Assembly (NCBI RefSeq): GCF_001718315.1
Contig: NZ_CP013362.1
Location: forward strand, 186,001-250,000
Origin: Burkholderia diffusa
Lineage (GTDB): Bacteria > Pseudomonadota > Gammaproteobacteria > Burkholderiales > Burkholderiaceae
Length of the DNA stretch: 64,000 bases
Direction of reading: 5' to 3'
The notes under the pieces are model-generated. The model ran no database searches. It was given only the letters and a program-made list of their open reading frames with translations, and was not told where the DNA came from. The first letter of the stretch is position 1; every line of letters starts with the position of its first letter. Shown piece by piece: positions 45,069-53,991 of the stretch. The position numbers and the translations under genes are program-made.

Positions 45069-46283
45069 TCAGATTTTCAGGTGCGCGAGCACCTTCGGCG
45101 CGACGGCCGCGACGAGCGCCGCGCATAGCGCGACGACCGACAGGCCGACGGTGAGGTTCGCGGTCTGAGCGACGGCGCCGATCACGACCGGACCGAACAG
45201 CAGTCCGAAATACGCGAGCCCGGCCACGTGCGCGAGACCCTCGGCCGCGTGAATGCCTTTCACGCGCGCGGCGGCGGCGAACAGCACGGGCATCATGTTC
45301 GCGAGGCCGAGGCCCATCAGCGTGAAGCCCGTCAGCGCCGCGATCGGGTTCGGCAGCAGCAGTGCGCCGATCATCCCGGCGCACGCGAGCGATGCGCTCG
45401 CGAACACGAGCTGCGGCGCGCCGAAACGCGCGCGCACCGCGTCGCCCGCGAATCGCGCGATGGCCATTCCCCCGGAGAACGCGGCATACGCGGCGCTCGC
45501 GAGCGCGGGACTCGCCGCGACGACGTCGCGCATGTAGACCGTCGCCCAGTCGTACATCGCCCCCTCGGCGATCAGCGCGATCAGCGCGATGCCGCCCAGC
45601 ATCCACAGCGCGGGCGAGCGCCAGCGGTTGCCGCCGCCGTGCGCGTGTTCGTGATGCGGCACGTGCGGCAGCACGGCCGGGCTCGCGACGAGCAGCACCG
45701 CCGCGCCGACGGCCGCCGCCAGCGCGAGATGCACGGCCGGCGCCATGCCGGCCGACAGTAACGCGCCGCCGGCCGCGGCCCCCGACATCCCGCCGATGCT
45801 GAACATCCCGTGCAGCGACGACATGATCGGCTTGCCGAGCGCGATCTCGACCGCGCTCGCCTCCGCGTTCATCGCGACGTCCAGCGTGGCCATCGAGTAG
45901 CCGAACAGCGCGAGCACGACGAGCAGCATCCAGTAATCGGGCACGACGAGGATCAGCGCCGCGCATGCGGACATCACGAGCCCGCCCGCGAGGCACGCGG
46001 TGCGCGAGCCGACGCGTGCGATCCAGCGCGCGATCGTCAGCATCGCGGCGATCGAGCCGCCCGCGACCGCGAACAGCGCGATCGACAGCAGCCCCGGGCT
46101 CAATGCGAACCGGTCGCGCACCGTCGGCACGTGCACGCCCCACGACGCGTACATCATGCCGGCGATGAAGAACAGCGCCATCGTGGCCGTGCGCGCACGC
46201 TGGCGGACCGGCAACGCCAGCACGCGATGCGCGTCGGGCGGCGCGGCGAAGTCGGACGACGATCGGGAGGAGGTTTCGGACAC
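45069..46283 (-). CDS. MFS transporter (YbjJ-like)
   Basis: 404 residues with twelve predicted transmembrane helices in two halves separated by a His-rich cytoplasmic loop (LPHVPHHEHAHGGGNRWR). Helix 1 starts TMALFFIAGMMYASWGVHVP, and the pattern SPGLLSIALFAVAGGSIAAM and HGMFSIGGMSGAAAGGALLS resembles the YbjJ-type subfamily. The substrate is unknown. It is monocistronic, convergent with the binding-protein gene and divergent from the PPOX gene. Confidence 0.88.
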   Translation of the reverse strand: MSETSSRSSSDFAAPPDAHRVLALPVRQRARTATMALFFIAGMMYASWGVHVPTVRDRFALSPGLLSIALFAVAGGSIAAMLTIARWIARVGSRTACLAGGLVMSACAALILVVPDYWMLLVVLALFGYSMATLDVAMNAEASAVEIALGKPIMSSLHGMFSIGGMSGAAAGGALLSAGMAPAVHLALAAAVGAAVLLVASPAVLPHVPHHEHAHGGGNRWRSPALWMLGGIALIALIAEGAMYDWATVYMRDVVAASPALASAAYAAFSGGMAIARFAGDAVRARFGAPQLVFASASLACAGMIGALLLPNPIAALTGFTLMGLGLANMMPVLFAAAARVKGIHAAEGLAHVAGLAYFGLLFGPVVIGAVAQTANLTVGLSVVALCAALVAAVAPKVLAHLKI

Positions 46284-46560
46284 GGAGCGCTCTTGAATGG
46301 ACGATGCGCGGGCGCGTCGCGCCCGTCGGATGGGTCAGATTCTATCGAACCGCTTACGATCTTGCCGACGCGCTGGCCGTTCGGCCGCTCACGCTTCGGG
46401 CGCGTATGCCGCAGGGGCGGTCCGCGTCGGTCATCCGGCCGATGCCCGGCGGGACGCCGCCGCGGGTAACATCGATGCGCAGGCGGCGTGCCCGAAGCGT
46501 TCCAGTGCGGCGCGTCGTCGCCACCGTTACCGCCCAGGCTTTCCGACCGCAGGAGTCACC

Positions 46561-47220
46561 GTGAACATCGATCCCGCCCTTGCCGTGCACTTGCTGCACC
46601 GCTGCGCGCTCGGCACGCTCGCGACCCACGCGCGCGACCCGCAAGGCTTCCCTTATCCGACGGTCGTACCGTTCGCTCCCGATGCGAATCACCGACCCGT
46701 GATTCTCGTGAGCGCCCTTGCCGAGCACACGCGCAATCTTGCCGCCGATCCGCGCGCGGGATTCCTCGTCGTCGACGCGCCGGGCGGCGACGTGCTGAAC
46801 GCCGAGCGCGCGACACTACTCGGCCGCTTCGTGCCGCTCGGCGACGATCCGCATGTCGCCGCGCGCTACACGCGCTACGAACCCGATGCCGCACGCTACC
46901 TCGCGCTGGGTGATTTCACGTTCTGGGCGCTCGCCATCGAGCGGCTGCGCTATATCGGCGGATTCGGCCGGATGGGCTGGATCGACGGCACCGGCCTCGA
47001 TGCGCTGCCGCCGCTCGGGTTCGATGACGAACGGGCGTTGTGGGACGCGTACGACGCGAGCGATGCGCGCCGCGACGGGCTCGACCTGCTCGGCGTCGAT
47101 CGGCACGGCGCCGACTGGCGCTGCGACGGCCGCCGCGTGCGCACGCCGTTCGATCCGATGGCGGGCGACGCCGGCGCGCTGCGCGAGCGGTTGATTGCCT
47201 GCGCGCGGAATCTAACGTGA
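46561..47220 (+). CDS. Pyridoxamine 5'-phosphate oxidase-like (HugZ-type) flavin-binding protein
   Basis: 219 residues with a GTG start at 46561 behind CAGGAG; the frame is open upstream but is low-complexity there. The N-terminal split-barrel has ALGTLATHARDPQGFPYPTV, VSALAEHTRNLAADPRAGFL and ARYTRYEPDAARYLALGDFT, with ERLRYIGGFGRMGWID near the end. This is the PPOX-like fold of HugZ/CREG-type proteins, some of which bind or degrade haem. No haem genes are adjacent, so only the fold is claimed. Confidence 0.8.
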   Translation: MNIDPALAVHLLHRCALGTLATHARDPQGFPYPTVVPFAPDANHRPVILVSALAEHTRNLAADPRAGFLVVDAPGGDVLNAERATLLGRFVPLGDDPHVAARYTRYEPDAARYLALGDFTFWALAIERLRYIGGFGRMGWIDGTGLDALPPLGFDDERALWDAYDASDARRDGLDLLGVDRHGADWRCDGRRVRTPFDPMAGDAGALRERLIACARNLT

Positions 47221-47314
47221 TGTCGCGGATATTGCTTTGTCTGTTTAGCGTCCCGCGCGGTGCGATTTTTTGCAAACTTGTCGCCGGATGAAAGCTTTGA
47301 TTTTCGATATGCAG

Positions 47315-47356
47315 GGTAATTGCGTAGATTGATAGGCCGATTACCAGATCGGTAAT
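47315..47356. promoter_or_regulatory. GGTAAT half-site cluster upstream of the second H-NS-like gene
   Basis: ATTACC (47340-47345) and GGTAAT (47351-47356) form an inverted repeat around AGATC, and a third GGTAAT lies at 47315-47320. They sit in the AT-rich 355-bp gap 47221-47575. The spacing suggests an operator; the binder is unknown. No gene is seen in the gap. Confidence 0.4.
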
Positions 47357-47575
47357 GTCCTAATCTCTATGCAAGCACGTAAAAATTTGAGAAATGGCCG
47401 TGGCCGGTCAAAATGACATGTGTGAATTGAAATCGACCTCGGGATTTTCATGAATCTCGCTTCTATCAAATCTTTTTTGTGCTAATCTCTGCCTTCGAAA
47501 ATCCGAGGCACAAATATTCCATGAATGGTGAGCTGGCTGCAGATCGGCGCCATTGGTCATATAGAAAGGGAAACT

Positions 47576-47869
47576 ATGTCTTCTTACAAGGACCTGCTGG
47601 CCCAGCGGGAGAAGCTGGAGAAGCAAATCGAAGAAGCGAAGTCGCGCGAATACGCCGAAGTGCTGAATGACGTGAAGCAGAAAATTGCCGACTACGGCTT
47701 TTCGCTCGCCGAACTCGGCCTCAGCCGTGCGAAGGCAGGCAAGGTGGGCCGTCCGCGCGCAGGCGTGGCAGCCAAATACCGCGATCCGGAATCGGGCGCG
47801 ACGTGGTCGGGCCGCGGCAAGCCGCCGCGCTGGATCGCCGGCAAGAACCGCGAACAGTTTGCGATTTAA
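47576..47869 (+). CDS. H-NS family nucleoid protein (paralogue B)
   Basis: 97 residues. The N-terminal coiled coil is LLAQREKLEKQIEEAKSREY. The linker holds KVGRPRAGVAAK, an AT-hook-like GRP core. The C-terminal DNA-binding domain is YRDPESGATWSGRGKPPRWI followed by AGKNREQFAI, nearly the same as in the paralogue at 11817. It probably represses horizontally acquired or AT-rich promoters. AAAGGGA precedes the ATG at 47576. It has its own terminator. The upstream gap is AT-rich, consistent with autoregulation, which is common for H-NS proteins (inference). Confidence 0.92.
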   Translation: MSSYKDLLAQREKLEKQIEEAKSREYAEVLNDVKQKIADYGFSLAELGLSRAKAGKVGRPRAGVAAKYRDPESGATWSGRGKPPRWIAGKNREQFAI

Positions 47870-47895
47870 ACAACCGTTTAAGTCGTTGTCTCAAA

Positions 47896-47930
47896 AAGAG
47901 CCGCGTATCCGTCCAGGAGCGCGGCTTTTT
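47896..47930 (+). terminator. Terminator of the second H-NS-like gene
   Basis: AGCCGCG (47899-47905) pairs with CGCGGCT (47920-47926), followed by TTTT, with a 14-nt loop and an A-rich 5' flank. It is 27 bp past the stop. Confidence 0.75.
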
Positions 47931-48106
47931 GCATTTCGACACCTGAATGTATGCTTTTTGTCACGAAAGTGTCACGTGTGGCGCGTGAATGAAAATGCAA
48001 CCCGTTCGCATAAGCGATTGATTTGAATGGAAAATTTCATGTTATCGGAATACCGCGCGGACTTCGTTTGATAGAATTCCGTATCCCAACCGATATCTCG
48101 TATTTC

Positions 48107-49264
48107 ATGTCTACGTTTTCCGACGACGCGCAAAGCGCGGATAAGCACGCGGTCGCGCGCAAGAGCACCCTCGTCAGTATCGTGCTGAATGTGGTGCTTG
48201 CGACGTTTCAGATCGTCGTCGGTGTGGTTGCACATTCTCAGGCATTGATTGCCGATGGCATCCATTCGATTTCCGATTTGATCTCGGATTTTGTCGTACT
48301 GGTTGCGAATCGCCATAGTGGTGCATCGCCGGATGCCGATCACAATTACGGACACAGCCGCTACGAGACCGTCGCGTCGCTGTTTCTCGGCGCGATCCTG
48401 ATCGCGGTCGGCATCGGCATGCTCTGGCGCGCCGGCGACCGTCTCGTGAATCTCGAAAATATCCCGGCCGTCCATTTTTCCGCGTTGATCGTCGCGCTGA
48501 CCGTGCTCGTGTCGAAAGAGGCGCTGTTCCGCTACATGCTGCGCGAGGCGCGGCGCGTGCGTTCGGCGATGCTCGTCGCGAACGCATGGCATGCGCGCTC
48601 GGACGCCGCTTCGTCGCTCGTCGTCGCGATCGGCATCATCGGCAGTCTCGCGGGCGTGCGGCTGCTCGACCCTATCGCCGCGGCGATCGTCGGTTTCATG
48701 GTCGCGCGCATGGGCTGGACGTTCGGCTATGACGCGCTTCAGGATCTGTCGGACCGGGCGCTCGACACCGCCGACACGGCCGAGATCCGCGCGTTGCTTG
48801 CGGCGACGCCAGGCGTGCGCGACGTACACGACCTGCGCACGCGCAAGATGGGCGATGCCGCGCTCGTCGACGCGCACATCCTCGTCGATCCGATGATCTC
48901 CGTGTCCGAAGGCCATTACATCGCGGAGACAGCGCGTGCGCGCGTGCTGCGCGACCCGCGCGTGCTTGACGCGCTGATCCACGTCGACCCGGAGAACGAC
49001 ACGGCACGCCGTCCGGCGCTCGCGCTGCCGCCGCGTGCCGAGATTGCGGCGCGGCTCGAGGCCGCGCTCGCGCAACGCGGGCTGCATCCGGCCGCGATCA
49101 ACCTGCATTACCTGAGCACGGGGCTCGAGATCGACGTGACGCTCGACGCCGGCGCGGGCGATACCGACGCGGCGCTGGCCGGCCGGCTCGATGTCGACGC
49201 GCTGAAGCGGCAGTTCGGCGCGCGTCGGATCGGCTTCACGCGCGGGTTGCCCGCGCAGGCCTGA
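48107..49264 (+). CDS. Cation diffusion facilitator (CDF) transporter
   Basis: 385 residues. A six-helix membrane domain (~20-215) carries the CDF metal-site motifs ALIADGIHSISDLISD in helix 2 (Asp50, Asp57, Asp61) and WHARSDAASSL in helix 5. A cytoplasmic domain follows (TPGVRDVHDLRTRKMGDAAL, HILVDPMISVSEGHYIAE). The C-terminal ~75 residues after HVDPEND form a second small domain, longer than FieF (300 aa). It exports divalent metals (Zn, Fe, Mn, Ni or Cd; specificity not readable). The start MSTFSDDAQ was chosen over an open upstream extension. Confidence 0.9.
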   Translation: MSTFSDDAQSADKHAVARKSTLVSIVLNVVLATFQIVVGVVAHSQALIADGIHSISDLISDFVVLVANRHSGASPDADHNYGHSRYETVASLFLGAILIAVGIGMLWRAGDRLVNLENIPAVHFSALIVALTVLVSKEALFRYMLREARRVRSAMLVANAWHARSDAASSLVVAIGIIGSLAGVRLLDPIAAAIVGFMVARMGWTFGYDALQDLSDRALDTADTAEIRALLAATPGVRDVHDLRTRKMGDAALVDAHILVDPMISVSEGHYIAETARARVLRDPRVLDALIHVDPENDTARRPALALPPRAEIAARLEAALAQRGLHPAAINLHYLSTGLEIDVTLDAGAGDTDAALAGRLDVDALKRQFGARRIGFTRGLPAQA

Positions 49265-49291
49265 GCGGCGCTGGCGGCCGCGGGCCGCGCG

Positions 49292-49762
49292 TTACAGCGG
49301 CAGTTGCGTGTCGAACTTGATTTCGCGCAGCACGACGCTCGTGCGCACCTGCGACACGGCCGGAATCTTGAAGATCCTTTCGTGCAGGAAGACGTCGTAG
49401 GCCTTGATGTCGGGCGCGACGATCTTGAGGATGTAATCGGCCTCGCCCGTCGTGCTGTAGCACTCGGTGACTTCGGGGCAGGTCGCGATCTCGCGCTCGA
49501 ATTGCTCGACGCCGCCTTCGTTGTGGCGGGTCAGATGCACGTGCGCGAGCGCGCACACGTGCAGGCCGAGCTTCTCGCGATCGAGCAGCGCGGTGTAACG
49601 CTGGATCACGCCGGACTGCTCCATGTCCTTGATGCGGCGCCAGCACGGCGTGCTCGACAGGCCGACCTGGTCGGAGATTTCCTGAACGGAACGGCGCGCG
49701 TCGAGCTGCAACAGGCGAAGGATTTTTTGTGAAAAGGAATCGAGCGTCACCTGCGCCTCCAT
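49292..49762 (-). CDS. Lrp/AsnC family transcriptional regulator
   Basis: 156 residues. The N-terminal winged helix-turn-helix is LDSFSQKILRLLQLDARRSV with SDQVGLSSTPCWRRIKDME as the recognition region. The C-terminal RAM ligand domain has VHLTRHNEGGVEQFEREIAT, CYSTTGEADYILKIVAPD and VVLREIKF. Such proteins respond to amino acids and often regulate themselves or a neighbour. It is convergent with the CDF gene; no amino-acid gene is adjacent, so the target is unknown. Confidence 0.93.
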   Translation of the reverse strand: MEAQVTLDSFSQKILRLLQLDARRSVQEISDQVGLSSTPCWRRIKDMEQSGVIQRYTALLDREKLGLHVCALAHVHLTRHNEGGVEQFEREIATCPEVTECYSTTGEADYILKIVAPDIKAYDVFLHERIFKIPAVSQVRTSVVLREIKFDTQLPL

Positions 49763-49841
49763 GCGGCAGCTACAACACGCTGAATGTTAGAGGGCCGGGA
49801 AAGGAAAGGCAATCTGATGGCGCGTCGCTGAGCGAGATTCG

Positions 49842-50501
49842 CTAATTTGCGCGCGGATCCGTGGGGTTTTGTCCCGCGCCCGCCTGCTCCGACCGATCGG
49901 TGTCACCCACCGCGAGACCCGCGAGCGCGGCTTGCTGGCGGCGCAGGTCGGTGAGCATGTTGCAGAACAGCGCGCCTTGTTCGATCGCGTCGTCGAGCGC
50001 GACGTGCGTGTGCGGATGATCGTCGAACCAGTGCTTCGGAAAGCGCGGCTTGATCGCCTTGCGATACGGCAGGCCCGTCATCGCGAACGCGAGCGTCTTG
50101 ATGTCGAGTGCCGACCACGAGAACGGGCAGCGTCCGGCGAAGCGCATCATGTACCAGAACATGAACGTGAAATCGAAGCCGGCCGGCATCGCGACGAACA
50201 CCGGCTTGCCGGGCAGCGCCTCGACCCACTCGACGTACGCGACGAGCGCGGCTTCGGGCGACTGCAGGTCGCGCCGGCACGCGGCCCACGCGTCCGGTTC
50301 CGTCTTCCACCACGCTTCCTGCACCGGATGGGCCTGCGCGCCCGGCAGCGTCTCGAGATTCGCCGAGAACGTCGCGATCAGCTGCTTGTCCTCGGTATAG
50401 GCGGCCGACGCGAAGCTCAGCATCGAGTGCGGGCCGGGAATCGGGCCGTCGGCCTCGACGTCGGTGCTGACGTAGATTTCGGGGATGGCGGTCTGGTTCA
50501 T
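49842..50501 (-). CDS. DEDD-type 3'-5' exonuclease domain protein
   Basis: 219 residues. Exo I is [20 protein letters not shown] (Asp14, Glu16), Exo II is [13 protein letters not shown], and Exo [14 protein letters not shown]. This is an RNase T/DnaQ-like fold. It could trim RNA or DNA ends; no polymerase subunit context is present. The start at 50501 ([12 protein letters not shown]) overlaps the stop of the upstream metallo-hydrolase by 4 bp (ATGA), giving a two-gene unit. The 35 open codons before this start are read inside the neighbour. Confidence 0.82.
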   Translation of the reverse strand: MNQTAIPEIYVSTDVEADGPIPGPHSMLSFASAAYTEDKQLIATFSANLETLPGAQAHPVQEAWWKTEPDAWAACRRDLQSPEAALVAYVEWVEALPGKPVFVAMPAGFDFTFMFWYMMRFAGRCPFSWSALDIKTLAFAMTGLPYRKAIKPRFPKHWFDDHPHTHVALDDAIEQGALFCNMLTDLRRQQAALAGLAVGDTDRSEQAGAGQNPTDPRAN

Positions 50502-51142
50502 CCGAACACCTTGTCGGATACGAACGGATTCGTGCGGCGCTCGTCGCCGAAGGTCGACACCGGGCCGTGGCCCGGCACGAACGTCACGTCGTCGCCGAGC
50601 GGCCACAGCTTCTCCTTGATCGAGCGCACGAGGTCCGCGTGATTGCCGCGCGGGAAATCGGTGCGGCCGATCGAGCCGGCGAACAGCACGTCGCCGACGA
50701 TCGCGACACGATGCGCGCGGCTGAAGAACACGACGTGGCCGGGCGTGTGGCCCGGGCAGTGATAGACCTCGAGCGTCTCGTCACCGAACTGCACGGTGTC
50801 GCCGTCGTTCAGCCAGTGGTCCGGCTCGAACGCCTCGGCGGGCGGGAAGCCGAAGCGCTGGCTCTGCATCGGCAGTTGCTCGATCCAGAAGCGCTCGTCT
50901 TCCTGCGGTCCCACGATCGGCACGCCGTAGTGTGTCGCGAGCGCCTTCGCGCCCGCGCAGTGATCGACGTGGCCGTGCGTGAGCAGCACTTTCTCGACCT
51001 GCACGTTCTGCCGCGCGATCTCCTGTTCGATCCGTTCGATGTCGCCGCCCGGATCGACGACGGCGGCGCGGCCGGTCTTTTCGCAGACCAGCAGCGAGCA
51101 GTTCTGCTGGAACGGCGTGACCGGAATGAGCGTGACTTTCAT
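50498..51142 (-). CDS. MBL-fold metallohydrolase (YcbL/glyoxalase II-like)
   Basis: 214 residues. The metal-binding motif is [10 protein letters not shown] (His56, His58, Asp60, His61), followed by [31 protein letters not shown] and [13 protein letters not shown]. The N terminus [17 protein letters not shown] is that of the YcbL/GloB-type single-domain enzymes, which hydrolyse S-D-lactoylglutathione or similar thioesters. It is the first gene of a two-gene unit with the exonuclease gene. Confidence 0.9.
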   Translation of the reverse strand: MKVTLIPVTPFQQNCSLLVCEKTGRAAVVDPGGDIERIEQEIARQNVQVEKVLLTHGHVDHCAGAKALATHYGVPIVGPQEDERFWIEQLPMQSQRFGFPPAEAFEPDHWLNDGDTVQFGDETLEVYHCPGHTPGHVVFFSRAHRVAIVGDVLFAGSIGRTDFPRGNHADLVRSIKEKLWPLGDDVTFVPGHGPVSTFGDERRTNPFVSDKVFG

Positions 51143-51294
51143 GGAGGCACCGGCGGCTAAAAGGAGCGATTGTACCGGTCGCGCGCGCTGCCTGCCGGCA
51201 CTGCGGGTGACGTCGGACGCGCTGCTCAGGGCAATCCCGGAGCATTCCGATTGTTACAGCCATAGTGAGAATCAATGGTCCGGACGGGGTGCTT

Positions 51295-51460
51295 TTCAAG
51301 CCAGGCTTTTGATTTATGTATAATGCCGTCCATTGCGCGTGAATTTCACGCAATTCGCTGGTGTTTCGGCCCTGTTAAAAAAGGGTGTCGGATTCACCGT
51401 CAAGCATCGACCGCCGGGGAGTCCGGCGGTGTATCCAGCACCGAGCATTCGGTGCTCACG
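51295..51460 (+). ncRNA. Candidate structured RNA or leader in the 660-bp gap before rlpA
   Basis: The gap 51143-51802 contains a perfect TATAAT at 51319-51324 with TTCAAG at 51295-51300 (18-bp spacer). Just downstream are CGTGA/TCACG (51338-51350), then two tight hairpins: ACCGCCGG/CCGGCGGT (51410-51430, loop GGAGT) and AGCACCGA/TCGGTGCT (51437-51456, loop GCAT). No convincing protein starts here, and no known RNA family could be recognised. It may be a small RNA or the long 5' leader of rlpA. The rest of the gap to 51802 shows only a weak GTCTGG/CCAGAC pair near 51600-51637. Confidence 0.4.
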
Positions 51461-51802
51461 TCTTGTCCGGCCGGGTGCTGCGCGCCCGTCTGCGGCCCTG
51501 CTGCCGCGCCGCCGGATGAGGCCTGTGCCGCCGTTCCTGTGCGTTGGCTGTATGCGACGCGCGCGAACGTGAGAGCCATGTTCGATGGCGGCATGTGGGG
51601 TCTGGTCAGGCTGCCGGGGACAGGTTGCGCCAGACGTGAAAACTAATCAGGACGGTTGCGGCAGAGACGAAAGCCGCGCCCATGCTAGCCGCCTGCTCGC
51701 GTCATCCGAGCGGGGCGTGCACGCATTTGCCGTCTGGGCCGCGTATCTGCGTTGTTGAGCAGCGTTGTATCGGTGCGGCCCGAACCAGAAGGCGACACGT
51801 CG

Positions 51803-52414
51803 ATGAACTTTCGTTTTCCGACTCGATTCGGGACTATTGCATTATTTTTTGCGCTGACGGGCTGTGCGGTGCCACCCAGCCAGACCACCGGCAGCGCCAA
51901 CCAGAAGAACGCGGTCAACAAGACGGCCGCTGCCGCGAAAGCGGACGACGACAAGCAACAACTGAATTTCGATTCCGCGCTGGCATCGATGCCGGCTGCC
52001 GACAGCAAGGACGCGAAGAAGTCGTCGCTGGCGGATGCCGAGCCGATCGACGGCAAGGACGTGTCCGACTTCCGGCAGACGGGCCGGGCATCGTGGTATG
52101 GCCGGGATTTCCACGGCCGTCGCACCGCGAACGGCGAGCGCTTCAACATGAACGCGCTGACCGCCGCGCACCGCACGCTGCCGCTGTCGTCGTACATCAA
52201 GGTAACGAACGCGTCGACCGGCAAGTGGGTCGTCGTGAAGGTCAACGATCGCGGGCCGTTCAAGCGTGGCCGCGTGCTCGACCTTTCGTATGCGGCTGCC
52301 AAGATGATCGGCCTCGTGCATGCCGGCACGGGCCGCGTGAAGATCGAAGGGCTGTCGCCGCAGGAAGCGCGCGAGGCACGCGACGAAATGTTCGCGTCGC
52401 TGTCGTCGAAGTAA
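51803..52414 (+). CDS. rlpA: RlpA-type septal ring lipoprotein
   Basis: 203 residues. A signal peptide ends with the lipobox ALTGC (Cys ~17), giving an outer-membrane lipoprotein. The double-psi beta-barrel domain begins [20 protein letters not shown] and carries [20 protein letters not shown] and [20 protein letters not shown] with the catalytic Asp. In Pseudomonas, RlpA is a lytic transglycosylase acting on peptidoglycan lacking stem peptides. No SPOR domain is present, so septal targeting would need another mechanism. The start at 51803 ([10 protein letters not shown]) gives a proper signal peptide; 17 open upstream codons do not. Confidence 0.92.
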   Translation: MNFRFPTRFGTIALFFALTGCAVPPSQTTGSANQKNAVNKTAAAAKADDDKQQLNFDSALASMPAADSKDAKKSSLADAEPIDGKDVSDFRQTGRASWYGRDFHGRRTANGERFNMNALTAAHRTLPLSSYIKVTNASTGKWVVVKVNDRGPFKRGRVLDLSYAAAKMIGLVHAGTGRVKIEGLSPQEAREARDEMFASLSSK

Positions 52415-52437
52415 CGCGGCGGTTCGTCCGCCCATGC

Positions 52438-52467
52438 AAAAGGGCTGCCCTCGGGCAGCCCTTTTTC
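52438..52467. terminator. Bidirectional terminator between rlpA and rsmI
   Basis: AAAAGGGCTGCCC and GGGCAGCCCTTTTT form a 10-bp stem (52441-52450 with 52453-52462) with T runs on both strands. It ends rlpA and the convergent rsmI. Confidence 0.9.
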
Positions 52468-52509
52468 GTTTTCGCGTGCCGGGCGGCGAGTGCCGGCCGC
52501 GCCCGCGCG

Positions 52510-53388
52510 TCAGCCTTCCTTCAGCGCCAGCGCGCGCGCATACAGCGTGTTGCGCGATGCGCCCGTCAGCGCGGCCGCGAGCTTCGCCGCGCTTTTCACC
52601 GGCACTTCTTCCAGCAGCAGTTTGAGCAGCGCGTCGTGCGCGGTGTCGTCGGCTTCGCCGCCGTCGGTCGGCGCGCCTTCGACGACCAGAACGAACTCGC
52701 CGCGCTGCCGGTTCGCATCGCCTGCGAGCCAGCTCTGTCCTTCGGCCAGGGTGCCCTGGAACAGTTGCTCGTGTAGCTTGGTGAGCTCGCGTGCGATCAG
52801 CAGCCGGCGCGCCGGGCCGAACGCGTCGGCGAGGGCGGCGACGGTGTCCGCGATCCGGTGCGGCGCTTCGTAGAACACCAGCGCGTACGGGTGCCGCGCG
52901 AGCGCTTGCAGCGCGCTCGCCCGCTGCTTCGGCTTCGGTGGCAGGAAGCCCGCGAACGTGAACGCGCCGGCCCAGTCGCCCGCCACGCTGAGCGCGGTTA
53001 CGGCCGCGCTCGCGCCCGGCAGCGGAATCACCGGAAAGCCGGCCGCGCGCACGGCGTCGACGAGCCGCGCGCCGGGGTCCGAAATGCCGGGCGTGCCGGC
53101 GTCCGACACGTACGCGACGCGTTCGCCCGCGCGCAGCAGCTCGATCACGCGCAGCGCGGCTTCGCGCTCGTTGTGCTCGTGCACGGCGACAAGCGGTTTC
53201 GATATCCCGTAGCGGGCCAGCAGCTGGCCTGTGTTGCGGGTGTCTTCGGCTGCGATGCGGTCGGCGAGGCCGAGCACGTGCAGCGCGCGCAGCGTGATGT
53301 CGGCGGTGTTGCCGATCGGCGTCGCGACCACGTAGAGAGCGGCGTTCGGGTAGTGCTGCGTTTGCGCGAGTTCGAGGAGGGCAGTCAT
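52510..53388 (-). CDS. rsmI: 16S rRNA (cytidine-1402-2'-O)-methyltransferase
   Basis: 292 residues. RsmI methylates the ribose of C1402 in the decoding centre using SAM. Tetrapyrrole-methylase fold motifs are visible: [67 protein letters not shown] and [13 protein letters not shown]. The ATG at 53388 starts the family N terminus (MTALLELAQ); no good ribosome site precedes it. It diverges from yraN, and the two start codons share the same CATG. Confidence 0.96.
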   Translation of the reverse strand: MTALLELAQTQHYPNAALYVVATPIGNTADITLRALHVLGLADRIAAEDTRNTGQLLARYGISKPLVAVHEHNEREAALRVIELLRAGERVAYVSDAGTPGISDPGARLVDAVRAAGFPVIPLPGASAAVTALSVAGDWAGAFTFAGFLPPKPKQRASALQALARHPYALVFYEAPHRIADTVAALADAFGPARRLLIARELTKLHEQLFQGTLAEGQSWLAGDANRQRGEFVLVVEGAPTDGGEADDTAHDALLKLLLEEVPVKSAAKLAAALTGASRNTLYARALALKEG

Positions 53389-53863
53389 GGCAGGCAATGC
53401 GCGCAATCGCGGCGCAAGCGGAACAAGGACGGCATTGTGCCACGCGGCGCCGTCCGCGCCGGGCAACGAGCACGGTTTGCCGGCCGGCGGCGGCAACTTT
53501 TCCGGCACGGCGCGATCCAGATCGATTGGCGCGACGTTCGAGCAGCGCGCGCGGCAGTTCCTGGAACGTCGCGGTCTCGCGTTCGTCGCGGCGAACGTGA
53601 CGATGCGCGGCGGCGAACTCGACCTCGTGATGCGCGCGTCGGACGGCACGCTCGTGTTCGTCGAGGTGCGCGCGCGGCGCAGCGCCCGGCATGGCGGCGC
53701 GGCCGCGAGCGTCGGCTTGCGCAAGCGGCGGCGTCTGATCGCGGCCGCGCTCCATTTCTGGGCGCGGCACGGCGCGGATGCCGCATGCCGGTTCGACGTC
53801 GTCGCTTTCGAGGCCGGCCGGCTCGAGTGGCTGCGCGATGCATTTCGTGCCGACGATGCGTAG
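53387..53863 (+). CDS. yraN: UPF0102 (YraN) endonuclease-like protein
   Basis: 158 residues from the ATG at 53387, which has AGGAGG 6 nt upstream. The conserved UPF0102 part begins [20 protein letters not shown] near residue 48 and includes [20 protein letters not shown], the PD-(D/E)xK-like nuclease core. The first ~45 residues are poorly conserved. A TTG at 53435 ([10 protein letters not shown]) behind AAGGA is a credible alternative giving 142 residues. The biochemical role is not established. It is the first gene of yraN-diaA-dolP-cytochrome c, the same order as the yraN-diaA-dolP genes in E. coli. Confidence 0.9.
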   Translation: MAGNARNRGASGTRTALCHAAPSAPGNEHGLPAGGGNFSGTARSRSIGATFEQRARQFLERRGLAFVAANVTMRGGELDLVMRASDGTLVFVEVRARRSARHGGAAASVGLRKRRRLIAAALHFWARHGADAACRFDVVAFEAGRLEWLRDAFRADDA

Positions 53864-53991
53864 CCTCGAGCTGTGACGAGATGTAAAGAGTTCTCGTCAT
53901 ACCCCCGGAGAGGGTGCCGGAGTGCGGTAAACTCGCCGCACCCATGACGTTGCGCGCTGCGTGCCGTGCGCGCCCAGTTCACCAGGAATCG

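Noticed and set aside
51275..51646. Small open frames in the gap before rlpA.
   Set aside because: Starts coincide with the promoter or hairpins, and the translations are low-complexity; a structured RNA or leader is the better reading, though not proven.
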